A stretch of DNA of 64,000 nucleotides from Devosia sp. SD17-2. Its GTDB lineage: Bacteria > Pseudomonadota > Alphaproteobacteria > Rhizobiales > Devosiaceae. The notes under the pieces are model-generated. The model searched no databases, had not been told where the DNA came from, and saw nothing but the letters and a program-made list of their open reading frames with translations. The stretch covers positions 434,001 to 498,000 of the forward strand of contig NZ_CP104002.1 in assembly GCF_029201565.1 (NCBI RefSeq), in the 5' to 3' direction. This document shows positions 46,070 to 54,305 of the stretch, one piece after another; the stretch's first letter is position 1, and each line of letters starts with the position of its first letter. The translations under genes were made by a program, and so were the position numbers.

Positions 46070-47779
46070 TTAGGCCTGGGAAGCGGCGTGCTGGCCGGCG
46101 AGATAGCCGAAGGTGATGCCGAGACCCAGTGTGCCGCCACCGCCGAGGTAGCTCTTGCCCGAAGGCGAGGCCGAGGCGTTGCCAGCGACGTAGAAGCCGG
46201 GGATCGGGCTGTCCTTGACGTCGAGAACCTGACCATTGGTGTCGAACATCGGTCCACCCTTGGTGTCGAGCGTGCCGGCACCGAGAAGGATCGCGTAGTA
46301 CGGACCGGTTTCCGAGATCGCGCCGATGTAGGGGTTCTTGTTGCCCTTATCGACGGTGATGTAGTGGAAGTAGCCATCGATCGGCGCCTGGCCGCGACGG
46401 AAGTCCGTATCAACACCGGTTTCGGCGAAGCCGTTGTAGCGGGTGATGGTTTCCTGCAGGTTCGGCAGGAAGTTCTCGTCCAGCTTGTAGGTACCGATGC
46501 GCTCGGACAGGCTGTCGAAACGGGCCTGGATATTGGCGGCCAGTTCTTCGAGCGTATCGCCCTTGATCACGTGCTTTGGCAGGTCGGCGCCGACCTTGGG
46601 GATCTCGTAACCGCCGAACTCACGGGCACCTTCGTCGAAGATGAAGATCTGGTAGAGGTTCGGGTAGTCACCGGTCCACTGGTCGTACACCTGGTGCGAA
46701 CGGGTGCGCTCCGGGTAGACGTACTTTTCGTCGTACATGCGCTTGCCGAACTTGTTGACGGCAATCGAGCTGTCCCCACCAAGGAAGAACACGCCGCTCG
46801 GAACGCTCGAGAACTCGAGAACCTGTTCCAGAATGACCTGCTGGTTCCAGGCTTCGTTGAGGTTGCCCAGCTTCACGCCGAGTTCGGCGGACATGTTGAT
46901 CAGGTCGCCTTCGTTGGTCGGAACGGCGCAACCACCGAGGACCGGCGTGCGCAGGAACTGGGTGCGCATATGCTGGTTGTGGGTGAAGCCGCCGGTACCG
47001 AAGATCACGCCCTTGGTGCCGCCGATACGCTTGAGACCTTCTGGGGTCTCGACGTGCACGCCGATGACGCGGCCTTCTTCGTTGCGGACAATTTTGACCA
47101 CACGGTTCTCGGTGCGGATTTCCGCGCCATTGTCTTCGGCGTAGATCGACATGAAGTCGACCATGTCGGCACCGCTGCCGTTCTTGCCATCGACATTGAC
47201 TGCCAGCTGACGGCCCAGGATCTGACCGTTTTCAGCAATCTGGCCATGGTAGTCGGGAGCAGGCTTGCCGTCCCAGGAGGTGAAGACCTTGGCGGGAAGG
47301 GCGCCAACTTCGTCGAGCTTCTCAAACACCGGTGCGGCGTTTTCCCAGAAGGCGTTGAGCTGGGCCCAGTGATGGTCGGTCATGCCGAAGGTCGGGCTCT
47401 TGTCATTGTAGAGCTCGGGGAAGGACACCCTGGCGACATAGCGCAGGAAGGTGTCCTTGTCGTCGGTCTGGCCGAATTCGGCCATCCACTTGTTGTTCGG
47501 CACCCAGGAGCCGCCGCCGGACTTGCCGGTGGTGCCGCCGATGAAAGCTGCCTTTTCCAGGATAACGACGCTCGCGCCGCCGTGCAGGGCGCCGATGGCC
47601 GCGGCCAGGGACGCGCCACCGGAACCGGCGACAACGACGTCGAATTCTTCATCCCACTGGTTTTCCTGCGCATTGGCAGCAGTAACCGTGACTGCACCGA
47701 GTGCAGTGGAGGCGGCGCCCATACCTGCGGCGGCCATAAATGCGCGACGAGATACGCGGCTCTTTTCGTTAGTCGACAA
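46070..47779 (-). CDS. Tat-exported FAD-binding oxidoreductase, fumarate reductase/ketosteroid dehydrogenase-like
   Basis: A 569-residue periplasmic flavoprotein. The N-terminus SRRAFMAAAG is a twin-arginine signal ending near AANAQ. The FAD site VVAGSGGASLAAAIGA and the second flavin segment KAAFIGGTTGKSGGGSWVPN follow; the C-terminal YVAGNASASPSGKSYLGGGG is typical of the FAD_binding_2 family that includes ketosteroid delta-1-dehydrogenases and flavocytochrome fumarate reductases. A TTG start at 47779 is chosen because AGGGAGA sits six bases upstream and the Tat signal follows; the open frame continues upstream to 48280 through the marR gene. Substrate unknown. A cytochrome c is encoded next; a MarR regulator is divergent. 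Confidence 0.88.
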   Translation of the reverse strand: MSTNEKSRVSRRAFMAAAGMGAASTALGAVTVTAANAQENQWDEEFDVVVAGSGGASLAAAIGALHGGASVVILEKAAFIGGTTGKSGGGSWVPNNKWMAEFGQTDDKDTFLRYVARVSFPELYNDKSPTFGMTDHHWAQLNAFWENAAPVFEKLDEVGALPAKVFTSWDGKPAPDYHGQIAENGQILGRQLAVNVDGKNGSGADMVDFMSIYAEDNGAEIRTENRVVKIVRNEEGRVIGVHVETPEGLKRIGGTKGVIFGTGGFTHNQHMRTQFLRTPVLGGCAVPTNEGDLINMSAELGVKLGNLNEAWNQQVILEQVLEFSSVPSGVFFLGGDSSIAVNKFGKRMYDEKYVYPERTRSHQVYDQWTGDYPNLYQIFIFDEGAREFGGYEIPKVGADLPKHVIKGDTLEELAANIQARFDSLSERIGTYKLDENFLPNLQETITRYNGFAETGVDTDFRRGQAPIDGYFHYITVDKGNKNPYIGAISETGPYYAILLGAGTLDTKGGPMFDTNGQVLDVKDSPIPGFYVAGNASASPSGKSYLGGGGTLGLGITFGYLAGQHAASQA

Positions 47780-47834
47780 AGCAGTCTCCCTGCATGCGTT
47801 GTTGTAGTCGGGCGGGTAAATACCGGACCCGAGG

Positions 47835-47854
47835 TTTGTATGCAAGGATACGAA
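47835..47854. promoter_or_regulatory. Inverted repeat, candidate MarR operator
   Basis: TTTGTAT-N6-ATACGAA, a 20-base imperfect palindrome (6 of 7 pairs) in the 150-base space between the divergent marR and flavoprotein starts. Size and symmetry suit a MarR-family dimer. On the minus strand TTGCAT overlapping the repeat and TATTTA 17 bases on could be a weak promoter for the flavoprotein gene. Confidence 0.4.
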
Positions 47855-47929
47855 TGTGTCGGAACCTTGCTTTGATCCATCTGTTGAGGAGCAGGGTAAA
47901 ATTGGTGTAACGGAAGGGACAAACGCGAG

Positions 47930-48430
47930 GTGACGACAGTGGCAAATCCCTCCCAGACCGATGCGCACGAGCAGAGGCTGAATGTGCGCGCGGACGCGCT
48001 TTATCGCGTCCACGAAGTGTCGCGACTGATCAGCAGTCATTTCGATCAGCTTGTGGCGGAGCACGGGATTACCCGAGCGCAATGGACCGCGATAATGCAT
48101 ATCAGCCAAAACTCCGGCGCGTCGCAGAGCCAGATGGCGGAGATCATGCAGATGGGGCGCGCCGCGGCGGGCAAAATGTTCGATCGCCTCGAAGAAAAAG
48201 GCTGGATCGAACGGCGGGATGATCCCGATGACAGCCGGCTCCGCCGCGTCTATGCGCGCAACGAAATCGCGCCCCTGCAAGACGTTATCCCCGACGCTGC
48301 GGCAAAATTATACGATGTCTTCTACGCTGGCCTGAGTGACCAGCAGGTCAATGAGCTGCACCATACGCTCACGACCATGATCGACAATGCCCGGTCATCG
48401 GTGCGGCAGGGGGCTGTCGACGGGAGCTAA
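47930..48430 (+). CDS. MarR family transcriptional regulator
   Basis: A 166-residue winged-helix regulator. N-terminal dimer helix, then DNA-binding helices GASQSQMAEIMQMGRAAAGKMFDRLEEKGWIER and the wing RDDPDDSRLRRVYA, then C-terminal dimerisation helices. MarR proteins usually repress a neighbouring gene and respond to small phenolic or oxidant ligands; here the obvious target is the divergent flavoprotein-cytochrome operon, across a space with an inverted repeat. Starts GTG 47930 or GTG 47939 are both possible. Its 3' end overlaps the convergent methyltransferase gene by 36 bases. Confidence 0.92.
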   Translation: MTTVANPSQTDAHEQRLNVRADALYRVHEVSRLISSHFDQLVAEHGITRAQWTAIMHISQNSGASQSQMAEIMQMGRAAAGKMFDRLEEKGWIERRDDPDDSRLRRVYARNEIAPLQDVIPDAAAKLYDVFYAGLSDQQVNELHHTLTTMIDNARSSVRQGAVDGS

Positions 48431-49162
48431 TCCCGTCCGGTGGGCCGGTGCAGTCGCCAGTCCTGGCAGCCGCACAAACCGCTCCGCTCTTTTTCGGCGC
48501 GGGATAGCGGGGAAGGCCTCCTTGCGGGCCCGTACACAGATGACGCCGCTCATCGCCGGGCCGAACAAACGACCCATTCGTTCGAAGAGACGCGTCGAGC
48601 GCAGGACCAGAGACATCCGCACGGGCGGCACGAAGAGAGCGTCCCGCCAGGCTTCAGGCACGAAACTGTGATCGCGGAGGAGCTTTTCGAGCTGTCCCGC
48701 GGAATAGGGATTGCCCTGGCCGAAGGGATTGTCGTCCCGCTGGGCCCAGATGCCCCGCCGACGGGGCACGACAAGCAGCAGATGACCATTGGGCGCGGTG
48801 ATGCGCCAGAGCTCACGCATCAGCTCTTCGGCGTCGGCGACGTGCTCGAGGGCGTGGACGGCGATGGTCAGATCCACCGCCGAATCGGTCAGCGGCATTT
48901 CCAGCGGATCGCAGAGCACGGTGTGCGAGGGGCCTTCGCGCGGCCAGGCCGAGGCGCCCTGACGCGCCGGCATGAAGGCCAGCACGCGTTCTGCCCGCTC
49001 GAGCGCAAAGCGCATATATGGCGTTGCAAAACCAAGGCCCATGACGCGTTTTCCGCCGAGATCGCCGGCCAGAGCGATGACGTTCTCGCGCACGAGTGTC
49101 CGGGAGATCCGGCCCAGGGGTGATCGGTAAAATGCAATCAGGCGCGAGACATCGCTGGTCAT
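48395..49162 (-). CDS. Class I SAM-dependent methyltransferase, Methyltransf_11 type
   Basis: A 255-residue methyltransferase-like protein. The motif I region is KRVMGLGFATPYMRFAL, looser than the usual GxGxG, followed by CDPLEMPLTDSAVDLTIAVHALEHV, a strong Methyltransf_11 motif, and LWRITAPNGHLLLVVPRR. In Rhizobiales a gene of this type lies divergent from gloB, as here. The weak motif I leaves open a reduced or altered SAM affinity. Substrate unknown. Its C-terminus overlaps the marR gene (convergent, 36 bases). Confidence 0.82.
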   Translation of the reverse strand: MTSDVSRLIAFYRSPLGRISRTLVRENVIALAGDLGGKRVMGLGFATPYMRFALERAERVLAFMPARQGASAWPREGPSHTVLCDPLEMPLTDSAVDLTIAVHALEHVADAEELMRELWRITAPNGHLLLVVPRRRGIWAQRDDNPFGQGNPYSAGQLEKLLRDHSFVPEAWRDALFVPPVRMSLVLRSTRLFERMGRLFGPAMSGVICVRARKEAFPAIPRRKRAERFVRLPGLATAPAHRTGLAPVDSPLPHR

Positions 49163-49279
49163 GGCAGCAATCTAGCCAAAGCCTGGCGGGCTTGTCCAAT
49201 GGGTGGTTGTCATCGGCGAGGCCGTTGCCTAGCTTCGGGCCAATTCGCCGAACAAGTTAGAAAGACAGGAGTTTTCGTT

Positions 49280-50047
49280 ATGGCATCGATCGTGGATGTG
49301 TTTCCCGCCCGCAGCGATAATTATGGGTATCTGGTGCATGACGAGGCCAGCGGCCGGACCGCCGCGATCGACGCACCCGAGGCAGCAGCTATCCGCAACG
49401 CCCTGCAGCGCCGGGGTTGGACGCTCACCGATATCCTGATCACTCACCACCATATCGATCATGTTGAAGCGATTGCCGAATTGAAGGCGGCGTTTGGTGC
49501 CCGGGTCGTCGGGCCGCGTGACGAGGCCGATAAAATTGAAGGGCTCGATGAGCTGGTGGGTGATGGCGATGTCGTCGAGCTGGGCGAGACGAATTTTGCC
49601 GTGATGGCGGCGCCGGGCCATACGCTGGGCCATATCGTCTTCCACGAAGCCGATGGAAAGCACCTTTTCTCGGCCGATGCGCTGTTCTCGCTGGGCGTGG
49701 GACGCATGTTCGAGGGGACGCCGGGTCCGATGTGGGAAGGCGTGCGTCGCCTGCGGGAGCTTCCGGACGATACTCTGGTCTATTGCGGGCACGAATACAC
49801 TGAATCCAATGCGAAATTTGCTCTGAGCATCGACCCGGACAATGAAGCGCTGAAGGTGCGTGCGGCCGAGGTGATGGCCCTGCGCGCTGACGGAAAGCCG
49901 ACCATTCCGTTCAACCTTGGCGAGGACAAGAAGGCCAACCCGTTCCTGCGGGCCGATGCGCCGGAGCTGGCAAAGGTCTATGGGCTCGAAGGAAAAGATG
50001 CGGGCGAGGTGTTTGGCGCTATCCGAAAGGGCAAGGACAACTTCTGA
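49280..50047 (+). CDS. gloB: Hydroxyacylglutathione hydrolase (glyoxalase II)
   Basis: A 255-residue metallo-beta-lactamase-fold hydrolase that splits S-lactoylglutathione, completing methylglyoxal detoxification. The metal-binding motif is THHHIDHVEAI, with further ligands in PGHTLGHIVF, SADALFSLG and CGHEYTESN; the C-terminal glutathione-binding region ends VFGAIRKGKDNF. ATG 49280 has AGGAG upstream and gives the family length. It may balance the methylglyoxal produced by MgsA encoded at 20.4 kb, though the two are not co-transcribed. Confidence 0.95.
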   Translation: MASIVDVFPARSDNYGYLVHDEASGRTAAIDAPEAAAIRNALQRRGWTLTDILITHHHIDHVEAIAELKAAFGARVVGPRDEADKIEGLDELVGDGDVVELGETNFAVMAAPGHTLGHIVFHEADGKHLFSADALFSLGVGRMFEGTPGPMWEGVRRLRELPDDTLVYCGHEYTESNAKFALSIDPDNEALKVRAAEVMALRADGKPTIPFNLGEDKKANPFLRADAPELAKVYGLEGKDAGEVFGAIRKGKDNF

Positions 50048-50256
50048 GGCCCAAGGCGAATCAATAAAATTGCAGGCAACCAAAATTGCAAGGTCCGCAT
50101 TGGGCCTTGCAGGGTGCCGGAGCTGTAACTTTTGGGTCGCAATTCGTTAACAGACTGTTAACATCTGGCACGCGCCTTGCTCCTTATGGGGCAAAGGGAT
50201 GGCTCGAATGTTCCAAAGCGGGACGGTCGAGCCAAAACAGGACAGGCGAGCCCAGA

Positions 50257-50508
50257 ATGCCCGACTACGAAACAGATCGTCCAGGAATGCCCGTGCCGCT
50301 CACCATCACGCTGGAGCGGCCGTCGCTCGCGCGTTCGGCGCCGAGTGCCGCATTTGTGAGCCAGTTGCTGGCTGAGCGGGATCGCCTGCCGCCGCAGCGC
50401 GAGCGGCGCACGGCGAGTCTTGATCGGGCGTTGGGCGCCTATGCCCAGGGCGGGCGAATCACCCAGCGGCGCATGCCGCAGGGTTTTCGAAAGATGGTCA
50501 TGGCCTGA
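50257..50508 (+). CDS. Hypothetical protein, 83 residues
   Basis: A short basic protein starting MPDYETDRPGMPVPLTIT, with arginine-rich middle (ERDRLPPQRERRTASLDRAL) and no membrane segment or signal. AGGCGAG lies just upstream of ATG 50257, and a perfect intrinsic terminator begins four bases after the stop, which supports a real transcribed gene. No family is recognised. The open frame reaches 50086 but nothing supports the longer start. Confidence 0.6.
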   Translation: MPDYETDRPGMPVPLTITLERPSLARSAPSAAFVSQLLAERDRLPPQRERRTASLDRALGAYAQGGRITQRRMPQGFRKMVMA

Positions 50509-50511
50509 GGC

Positions 50512-50540
50512 AGGCGCGGTTCGGGAACCGCGCCTTTTTT
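50512..50540 (+). terminator. Intrinsic terminator after the 83-residue hypothetical gene
   Basis: Perfect 10-bp stem AGGCGCGGTT/AACCGCGCCT (50512-50521 with 50526-50535), loop CGGG, followed by a run of T. Confidence 0.88.
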
Positions 50541-50553
50541 CTGCCTGCTGCGC

Positions 50554-51003
50554 TCAGTTCATCGAAACGTCGCGGCTGGCGCTGGTGATCGAGACGGTGA
50601 AACCGGCGACCACATCGATCAGGCTCATCACCATGAGCAGGAAGAACACCGAGCTCGAGGCGGCACCGACGAGCAGGAACTCCACGAGGAAGACGACAAA
50701 AACCACCATTGAGAGCATGTGCTCGATGATGGAGTTGCGCGCCGTTCCGGTCGACTTCAGCACTTCAAAGAACAGCAGTACGATGCCGAGAACGAGCAGC
50801 AGGTCGCCTGCCGTAATCGCCCATGGCATGCCCGAGGGCATGGGCAGGGAGAAGAGACCAAAAATCCAGTTGGCCGGATTGCCGCCGAAGAACAGGAAGA
50901 CAATCAGGTTGTAGAGCACCAGAGGGATGACCAGCAGCGGCACAACAAAATTGCTGCTGCGGCGGGTTGCTGGGCGGCTGGGCAGGATGACGGTCTCAGT
51001 CAT
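50554..51003 (-). CDS. Four-helix integral membrane protein, hypothetical
   Basis: A 149-residue protein with four predicted helices: FVVPLLVIPLVLYNLIVFLFF, a middle helix around ITAGDLLLVLGIVLLFFEVL, MLSMVVFVVFLVEFLLVGAA and SVFFLLMVMSLIDVVAGFTV. The N-terminal ~25 residues are basic. ATG 51003 is chosen over ATG 51030 because GGAGAG lies 6-7 bases upstream. No catalytic motif or known family is recognised beyond general resemblance to small conserved membrane proteins of Rhizobiales. Convergent with the 83-residue gene. Confidence 0.72.
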   Translation of the reverse strand: MTETVILPSRPATRRSSNFVVPLLVIPLVLYNLIVFLFFGGNPANWIFGLFSLPMPSGMPWAITAGDLLLVLGIVLLFFEVLKSTGTARNSIIEHMLSMVVFVVFLVEFLLVGAASSSVFFLLMVMSLIDVVAGFTVSITSASRDVSMN

Positions 51004-51114
51004 GGGAAGGCTCTCCGATAGGAGACGCACCTTGCCAGAGGAACTTGGCGGGCGGAAGGGGAGCCTCGGGCGGTTTGCGCCGCCCGTGACATTCTCCTCC
51101 TGTGCGAAAGTAAG

Positions 51115-51519
51115 TCAGCCTTCCGGAGAGAACGAGAGCGCGCGCGGCACATTGGGTGAGGGTTTCCTGCGGGCGGCGTTCTGGGTGAGAAACGAAACCG
51201 CGGCGAGCACGAGGCCCAAGAGGGCGGGGAAATAGCCGCCATCGCCAACGTTGATATGGGCGGATGCAGCGAGCAGCAGGTGGAAGAGGATACCGGCGTA
51301 GGCCAGGTCGCTGAGGCCCACCGAGACACGGCTCAGGATGGCGAGCGGCGCGGCAATTTTTGCGACAATCAGCAGCGAGACCAGATAGGCCGGATAGCCG
51401 AAGGCGGCAAACCCCTCTTCGATCGTGGGCCGCTGGAAGAGATACATGACTGCGCCCGAAGCGTAGATCAGGCAGAGGAGGGTCGTGCTGACCCAATAAG
51501 CAATCTTGGCAGGTTTCAC
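51115..51519 (-). CDS. DoxX-like small membrane protein
   Basis: A 134-residue membrane protein with about four helices, starting from GTG 51519 with AAAGGGG eight bases upstream. The pattern IAYWVSTTLLCLIYASGAVMYL, GYPAYLVSLLIVAKIAAPLA and DLAYAGILFHLLLAASAHI is that of the DoxX-like family. These proteins have been linked to redox and sulfur metabolism but have no uniform function. The same frame remains open upstream to 52140 across the GGDEF gene, which is an antisense-type shadow, not coding. Confidence 0.78.
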   Translation of the reverse strand: MKPAKIAYWVSTTLLCLIYASGAVMYLFQRPTIEEGFAAFGYPAYLVSLLIVAKIAAPLAILSRVSVGLSDLAYAGILFHLLLAASAHINVGDGGYFPALLGLVLAAVSFLTQNAARRKPSPNVPRALSFSPEG

Positions 51520-51665
51520 TGTGCAAGCCCCTTTGCATCGTCGGCCGCCCGACGCGGCGTGCCGTGTCCGATGATGACAGACTAGGTCAGGGCAGGTCGA
51601 GAGGGCTGGCGGGCCTGGTGCGGCGCTTGCGGCCCTCAGTGCTTCGGCCGATATGCCGCGATTTC

Positions 51666-52880
51666 TCAGGCGGGCAGGGAGGCGGTGATATCGGCGTTTT
51701 CGCGAGAGGGCTGGGGCGGAAACACGCGGTTTCGGCCGAGGCGCTTGGCCTGATAGAGGGCGTCGTCGGCGACGGACAGCAGCGTCGATGCAGGAGCGGT
51801 GCGAGTGTCTATCTCGGCAGCGCCCAGACTGGCAGTGATGACCCCGCTGGGGTCGCTGCTGTGCCGATGCGGTATGGCAGCATCGCGAATGGCGAGGCGA
51901 ATGTCTTCGGCGAGGCTGACCACCTGGGCAATGGAGGCATCGGGAAGCAACACCAGGATTTCCTCGCCGCCATAGCGGAAGGCTTCGCCGCTGGTGCCAA
52001 TGACATCGCGCACGATCTGGCTGACGCGGCGTAGGCACTGGTCGCCGGCGATGTGACCATGGGTGTCGTTGTAGAGCTTGAAGTGATCGATATCGAGCAT
52101 AATCGCCGCGAGGCGGCCAGCGCCGGTGGGTCGGGTCCACAACTGGTCGAGGCGGAGGGACAGGGCGCGCCGGTTGTTGAGGCCGGTGAGGTCGTCATGC
52201 TCACTCTGGTGGCGCAGCTGCGCCGCCAGCATGCCGTTCTGCAGGTGCTGCAGGAAATTGCGCCGGGCAGCGCGCTCCATGGCAAACGCCGCCAGCACGA
52301 GGAAGGCGGTGAAGGTGACGTAGAAGGTGATTATGCCACTATAGGTGACATCGTCGAAACTTCCATTGAGTGCGGTGGTGACGAGCTGAATGGCCAGAAT
52401 GCCTATGCAGCCTGTGAGCACGGCGTAGAAACGCGGCCGTAGCAGCACGACCATGAACAACAGCGTGCTGACTGTGCCGGTCTGATAGGCATAGGCATAG
52501 TCGCTCTGGGTAACTGCCAGCACGCCCATGGGCAGGATGGCACCCAGCAGGCCGACGCCAACCGACAGCCCCTCGTAGAGCAAAGCGCTGGGAAAGAGGC
52601 GCATCAGGATGATGACGGCGATGCCATAGGGCAGGAATATGCCGAAGCGCAGGACGAACAGCAGCTCGGCATTGGCGGCCATCATGGTCTGATCGCCGAG
52701 ATAGGCGAGGCAGTAGAACATCGTGCCCACGGTCGCCCAGATCGGCACCATGGGGGCGCGCTGATCGAGGTAGGTGCGCAGATAGGCCGCTTCCAGAGCA
52801 CGCGGAAACCTCAGGCGTAGCCCCTTCTGGCCGAGCGCGCGTTCGACGTCTTGCTGGTCTGGAGGCTGCTCGGCGGACAT
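51666..52880 (-). CDS. Membrane-bound GGDEF diguanylate cyclase
   Basis: A 404-residue protein with five or six membrane helices in about 45-215 and a C-terminal GGDEF domain (about 235-395). Domain entry is HDDLTGLNNRRALSLRLDQL; metal-binding DIDHFKLYND is intact; the active loop is RYGGEEILVLLP, so the motif is GGEEI in place of GGEEF. The substrate and metal residues are kept, so c-di-GMP synthesis is plausible. No RxxD inhibitory site precedes the loop. The N-terminal sensor is not of a type I can name. Possible link to motility control through c-di-GMP is inferred. Confidence 0.88.
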   Translation of the reverse strand: MSAEQPPDQQDVERALGQKGLRLRFPRALEAAYLRTYLDQRAPMVPIWATVGTMFYCLAYLGDQTMMAANAELLFVLRFGIFLPYGIAVIILMRLFPSALLYEGLSVGVGLLGAILPMGVLAVTQSDYAYAYQTGTVSTLLFMVVLLRPRFYAVLTGCIGILAIQLVTTALNGSFDDVTYSGIITFYVTFTAFLVLAAFAMERAARRNFLQHLQNGMLAAQLRHQSEHDDLTGLNNRRALSLRLDQLWTRPTGAGRLAAIMLDIDHFKLYNDTHGHIAGDQCLRRVSQIVRDVIGTSGEAFRYGGEEILVLLPDASIAQVVSLAEDIRLAIRDAAIPHRHSSDPSGVITASLGAAEIDTRTAPASTLLSVADDALYQAKRLGRNRVFPPQPSRENADITASLPA

Positions 52881-53079
52881 GGTTCTAAAAATAGTCAGGC
52901 TGAAATCGTCTTCGTCAAATCACTGTCGCCATTGTCGCGCGAATGGGCGCGGAAGGCCACAGGTCGTTCCATGATCGTCACAGGATCGGCGTAATCGGCC
53001 AAAAACACTAACCGAGTTAATGGGAACTTCCCCTTCACGCTGGTGTTACCGATGCAGTCGTGAACAGGGCGAGATAGAG

Positions 53080-53604
53080 ATGAACCCATTCCTGGACATA
53101 TGGAACGACGTGGCGACGTCGTTCGAAGCCACGCCGCCGCTGGTCGCGGCCGCGCGCTTGATTGTGGCAGTGGTACTGGGCGGTCTGATCGGGTTCGAGC
53201 GGGAGGTGAACTCCCGCAGCGCGGGCCTGCGCACCCATATCCTGATTTCGATGGGAGCGTGCCTGTTTGCCCTGCTCGCCTTCGAGATCATCGAGTTTTC
53301 GGCCGATATCGAGGGCGAGCACTCTGCCGACCCGCTGCGCCTCATCAGTTCAGTGACCTCGGGTGTGGCCTTCCTGGCTGCCGGCTCGATCATGGTGTCG
53401 GGTGGCAAGGTGATGGGGCTGACCACCGGGGCCGGGATGTGGATGGCGGGCGCCATCGGCCTGGCCTGCGGCATTGGCAAGATCGGGCTCGCCGCGATGG
53501 CCTGCGTCCTGGTGTTGATCACGCTCTCGGTCATCGGGGCGCTCAAGAAGAAGACGCTGGAGGATGAAGAGGGCGCGACAGAGACGGGGGCCGACGCGCG
53601 CTGA
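53080..53604 (+). CDS. MgtC/SapB family membrane protein
   Basis: A 174-residue membrane protein with the MgtC signature: LIVAVVLGGLIGFERE followed by NSRSAGLRTHILISMGACLF, then five helices in total. MgtC proteins support growth at low magnesium and in host cells and inhibit the F1Fo ATPase in Salmonella; in free-living species the role is less clear. The C-terminus is short and acidic, lacking the ACT-like cytoplasmic domain of Salmonella MgtC. ATG 53080 is chosen for its match to family starts. Divergent from the GGDEF gene. Confidence 0.9.
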   Translation: MNPFLDIWNDVATSFEATPPLVAAARLIVAVVLGGLIGFEREVNSRSAGLRTHILISMGACLFALLAFEIIEFSADIEGEHSADPLRLISSVTSGVAFLAAGSIMVSGGKVMGLTTGAGMWMAGAIGLACGIGKIGLAAMACVLVLITLSVIGALKKKTLEDEEGATETGADAR

Positions 53605-53687
53605 TGCGTGTCGAACTGCGTTCGAGTGCTTCGTCGTGAGGACGGAACGCCCGGCCGTGTCCTGACCGGGCGATGAGGAGACGGCCC

Positions 53688-54167
53688 ATGCAAATGGCAA
53701 AGAACATCGTCTGTATCTGGTATGACAAGGGCGCCGAGGAAGCTGCGCGCTTTTACGCCGAAACCTTTCCCGACACTTCCGTCGGGGCCGTCAGCCGGGC
53801 GCCGAGCGACAATCCCTCCGGCAAGCAAGGGGAAGTGCTCACCGTCGAATTTACGGTGATGGGCATTCCCTGCATCGGGCTCAATGGCGGCCCGGCCTTC
53901 AAGCACACGGAGGCGTTTTCCATGCAGGTCACGACAGAGGACCAGGCGGAAACCGACCGCTACTGGAACGCCATCGTCGGCAATGGCGGGGAGGAGAGCA
54001 TGTGCGGCTGGTGCAAGGACAAATGGGGGATATCCTGGCAGATCACGCCGCGCGTTCTGAACGAGGCCATGGCGGCCGGGGGCGCGGAGGCCCAGCGGGC
54101 CTTTGAGGCGATGATGAGCATGAAGAAGATCGACGTGGCGGCGATAGAGGCGGCGCGTCGAGGGTAA
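53688..54167 (+). CDS. VOC superfamily PhnB-like protein
   Basis: A 159-residue protein of the glyoxalase/VOC fold, 3-demethylubiquinone-methyltransferase-like (PhnB) subgroup: CIWYDKGAEEAARFYAETFPD at the N-terminus, FTVMGIPCIGLNGGP and MCGWCKDKWGISWQITPRVL later. The reaction is unknown; the group's name comes from sequence similarity and is not evidence of ubiquinone methylation. GAGGAG lies before ATG 53688. It is 83 bases after mgtC. Confidence 0.85.
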   Translation: MQMAKNIVCIWYDKGAEEAARFYAETFPDTSVGAVSRAPSDNPSGKQGEVLTVEFTVMGIPCIGLNGGPAFKHTEAFSMQVTTEDQAETDRYWNAIVGNGGEESMCGWCKDKWGISWQITPRVLNEAMAAGGAEAQRAFEAMMSMKKIDVAAIEAARRG

Positions 54168-54173
54168 GGTAGG

Positions 54174-54240
54174 TTTTTTTTGGGGGGGGTACCCCCTCCT
54201 AGCCTCCCTCTGCTAGGGGGAGGGACCAGGCTGGTGGCTG
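54174..54240. repeat. Homopolymer T8-G8 tract and imperfect intergenic inverted repeat
   Basis: A run of eight T (54174-54181) abuts eight G (54182-54189); the G run forms a GGGGGTACCCCC palindrome with what follows. Next comes an imperfect inverted repeat, CCTCCTAG ... CTAGGGGG, resembling the short intergenic repeats common in Rhizobiales genomes. I cannot check copies elsewhere in the genome. Confidence 0.4.
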
Positions 54241-54282
54241 GGGACCTATCGCGTTGGCGATGGGCCTTGCCTTCAGGTAGTC

Positions 54283-54305
54283 GGAGCGCGCTCAGGGCGC
54301 GCTCC
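54283..54305 (-). terminator. Hairpin downstream of fumC, possible terminator
   Basis: A 9-bp perfect stem GGAGCGCGC/GCGCGCTCC (54283-54291 with 54297-54305), 23 bases beyond the fumC stop on the minus strand. It lacks a T run, so termination is uncertain. Confidence 0.4.

Noticed and set aside
45971..47875. 634-codon rightward frame opposite the Tat flavoprotein
   Set aside because: Very long but antisense to a protein with unmistakable FAD and Tat motifs; the translated antisense product is Val/Gly/Asp-rich and featureless.
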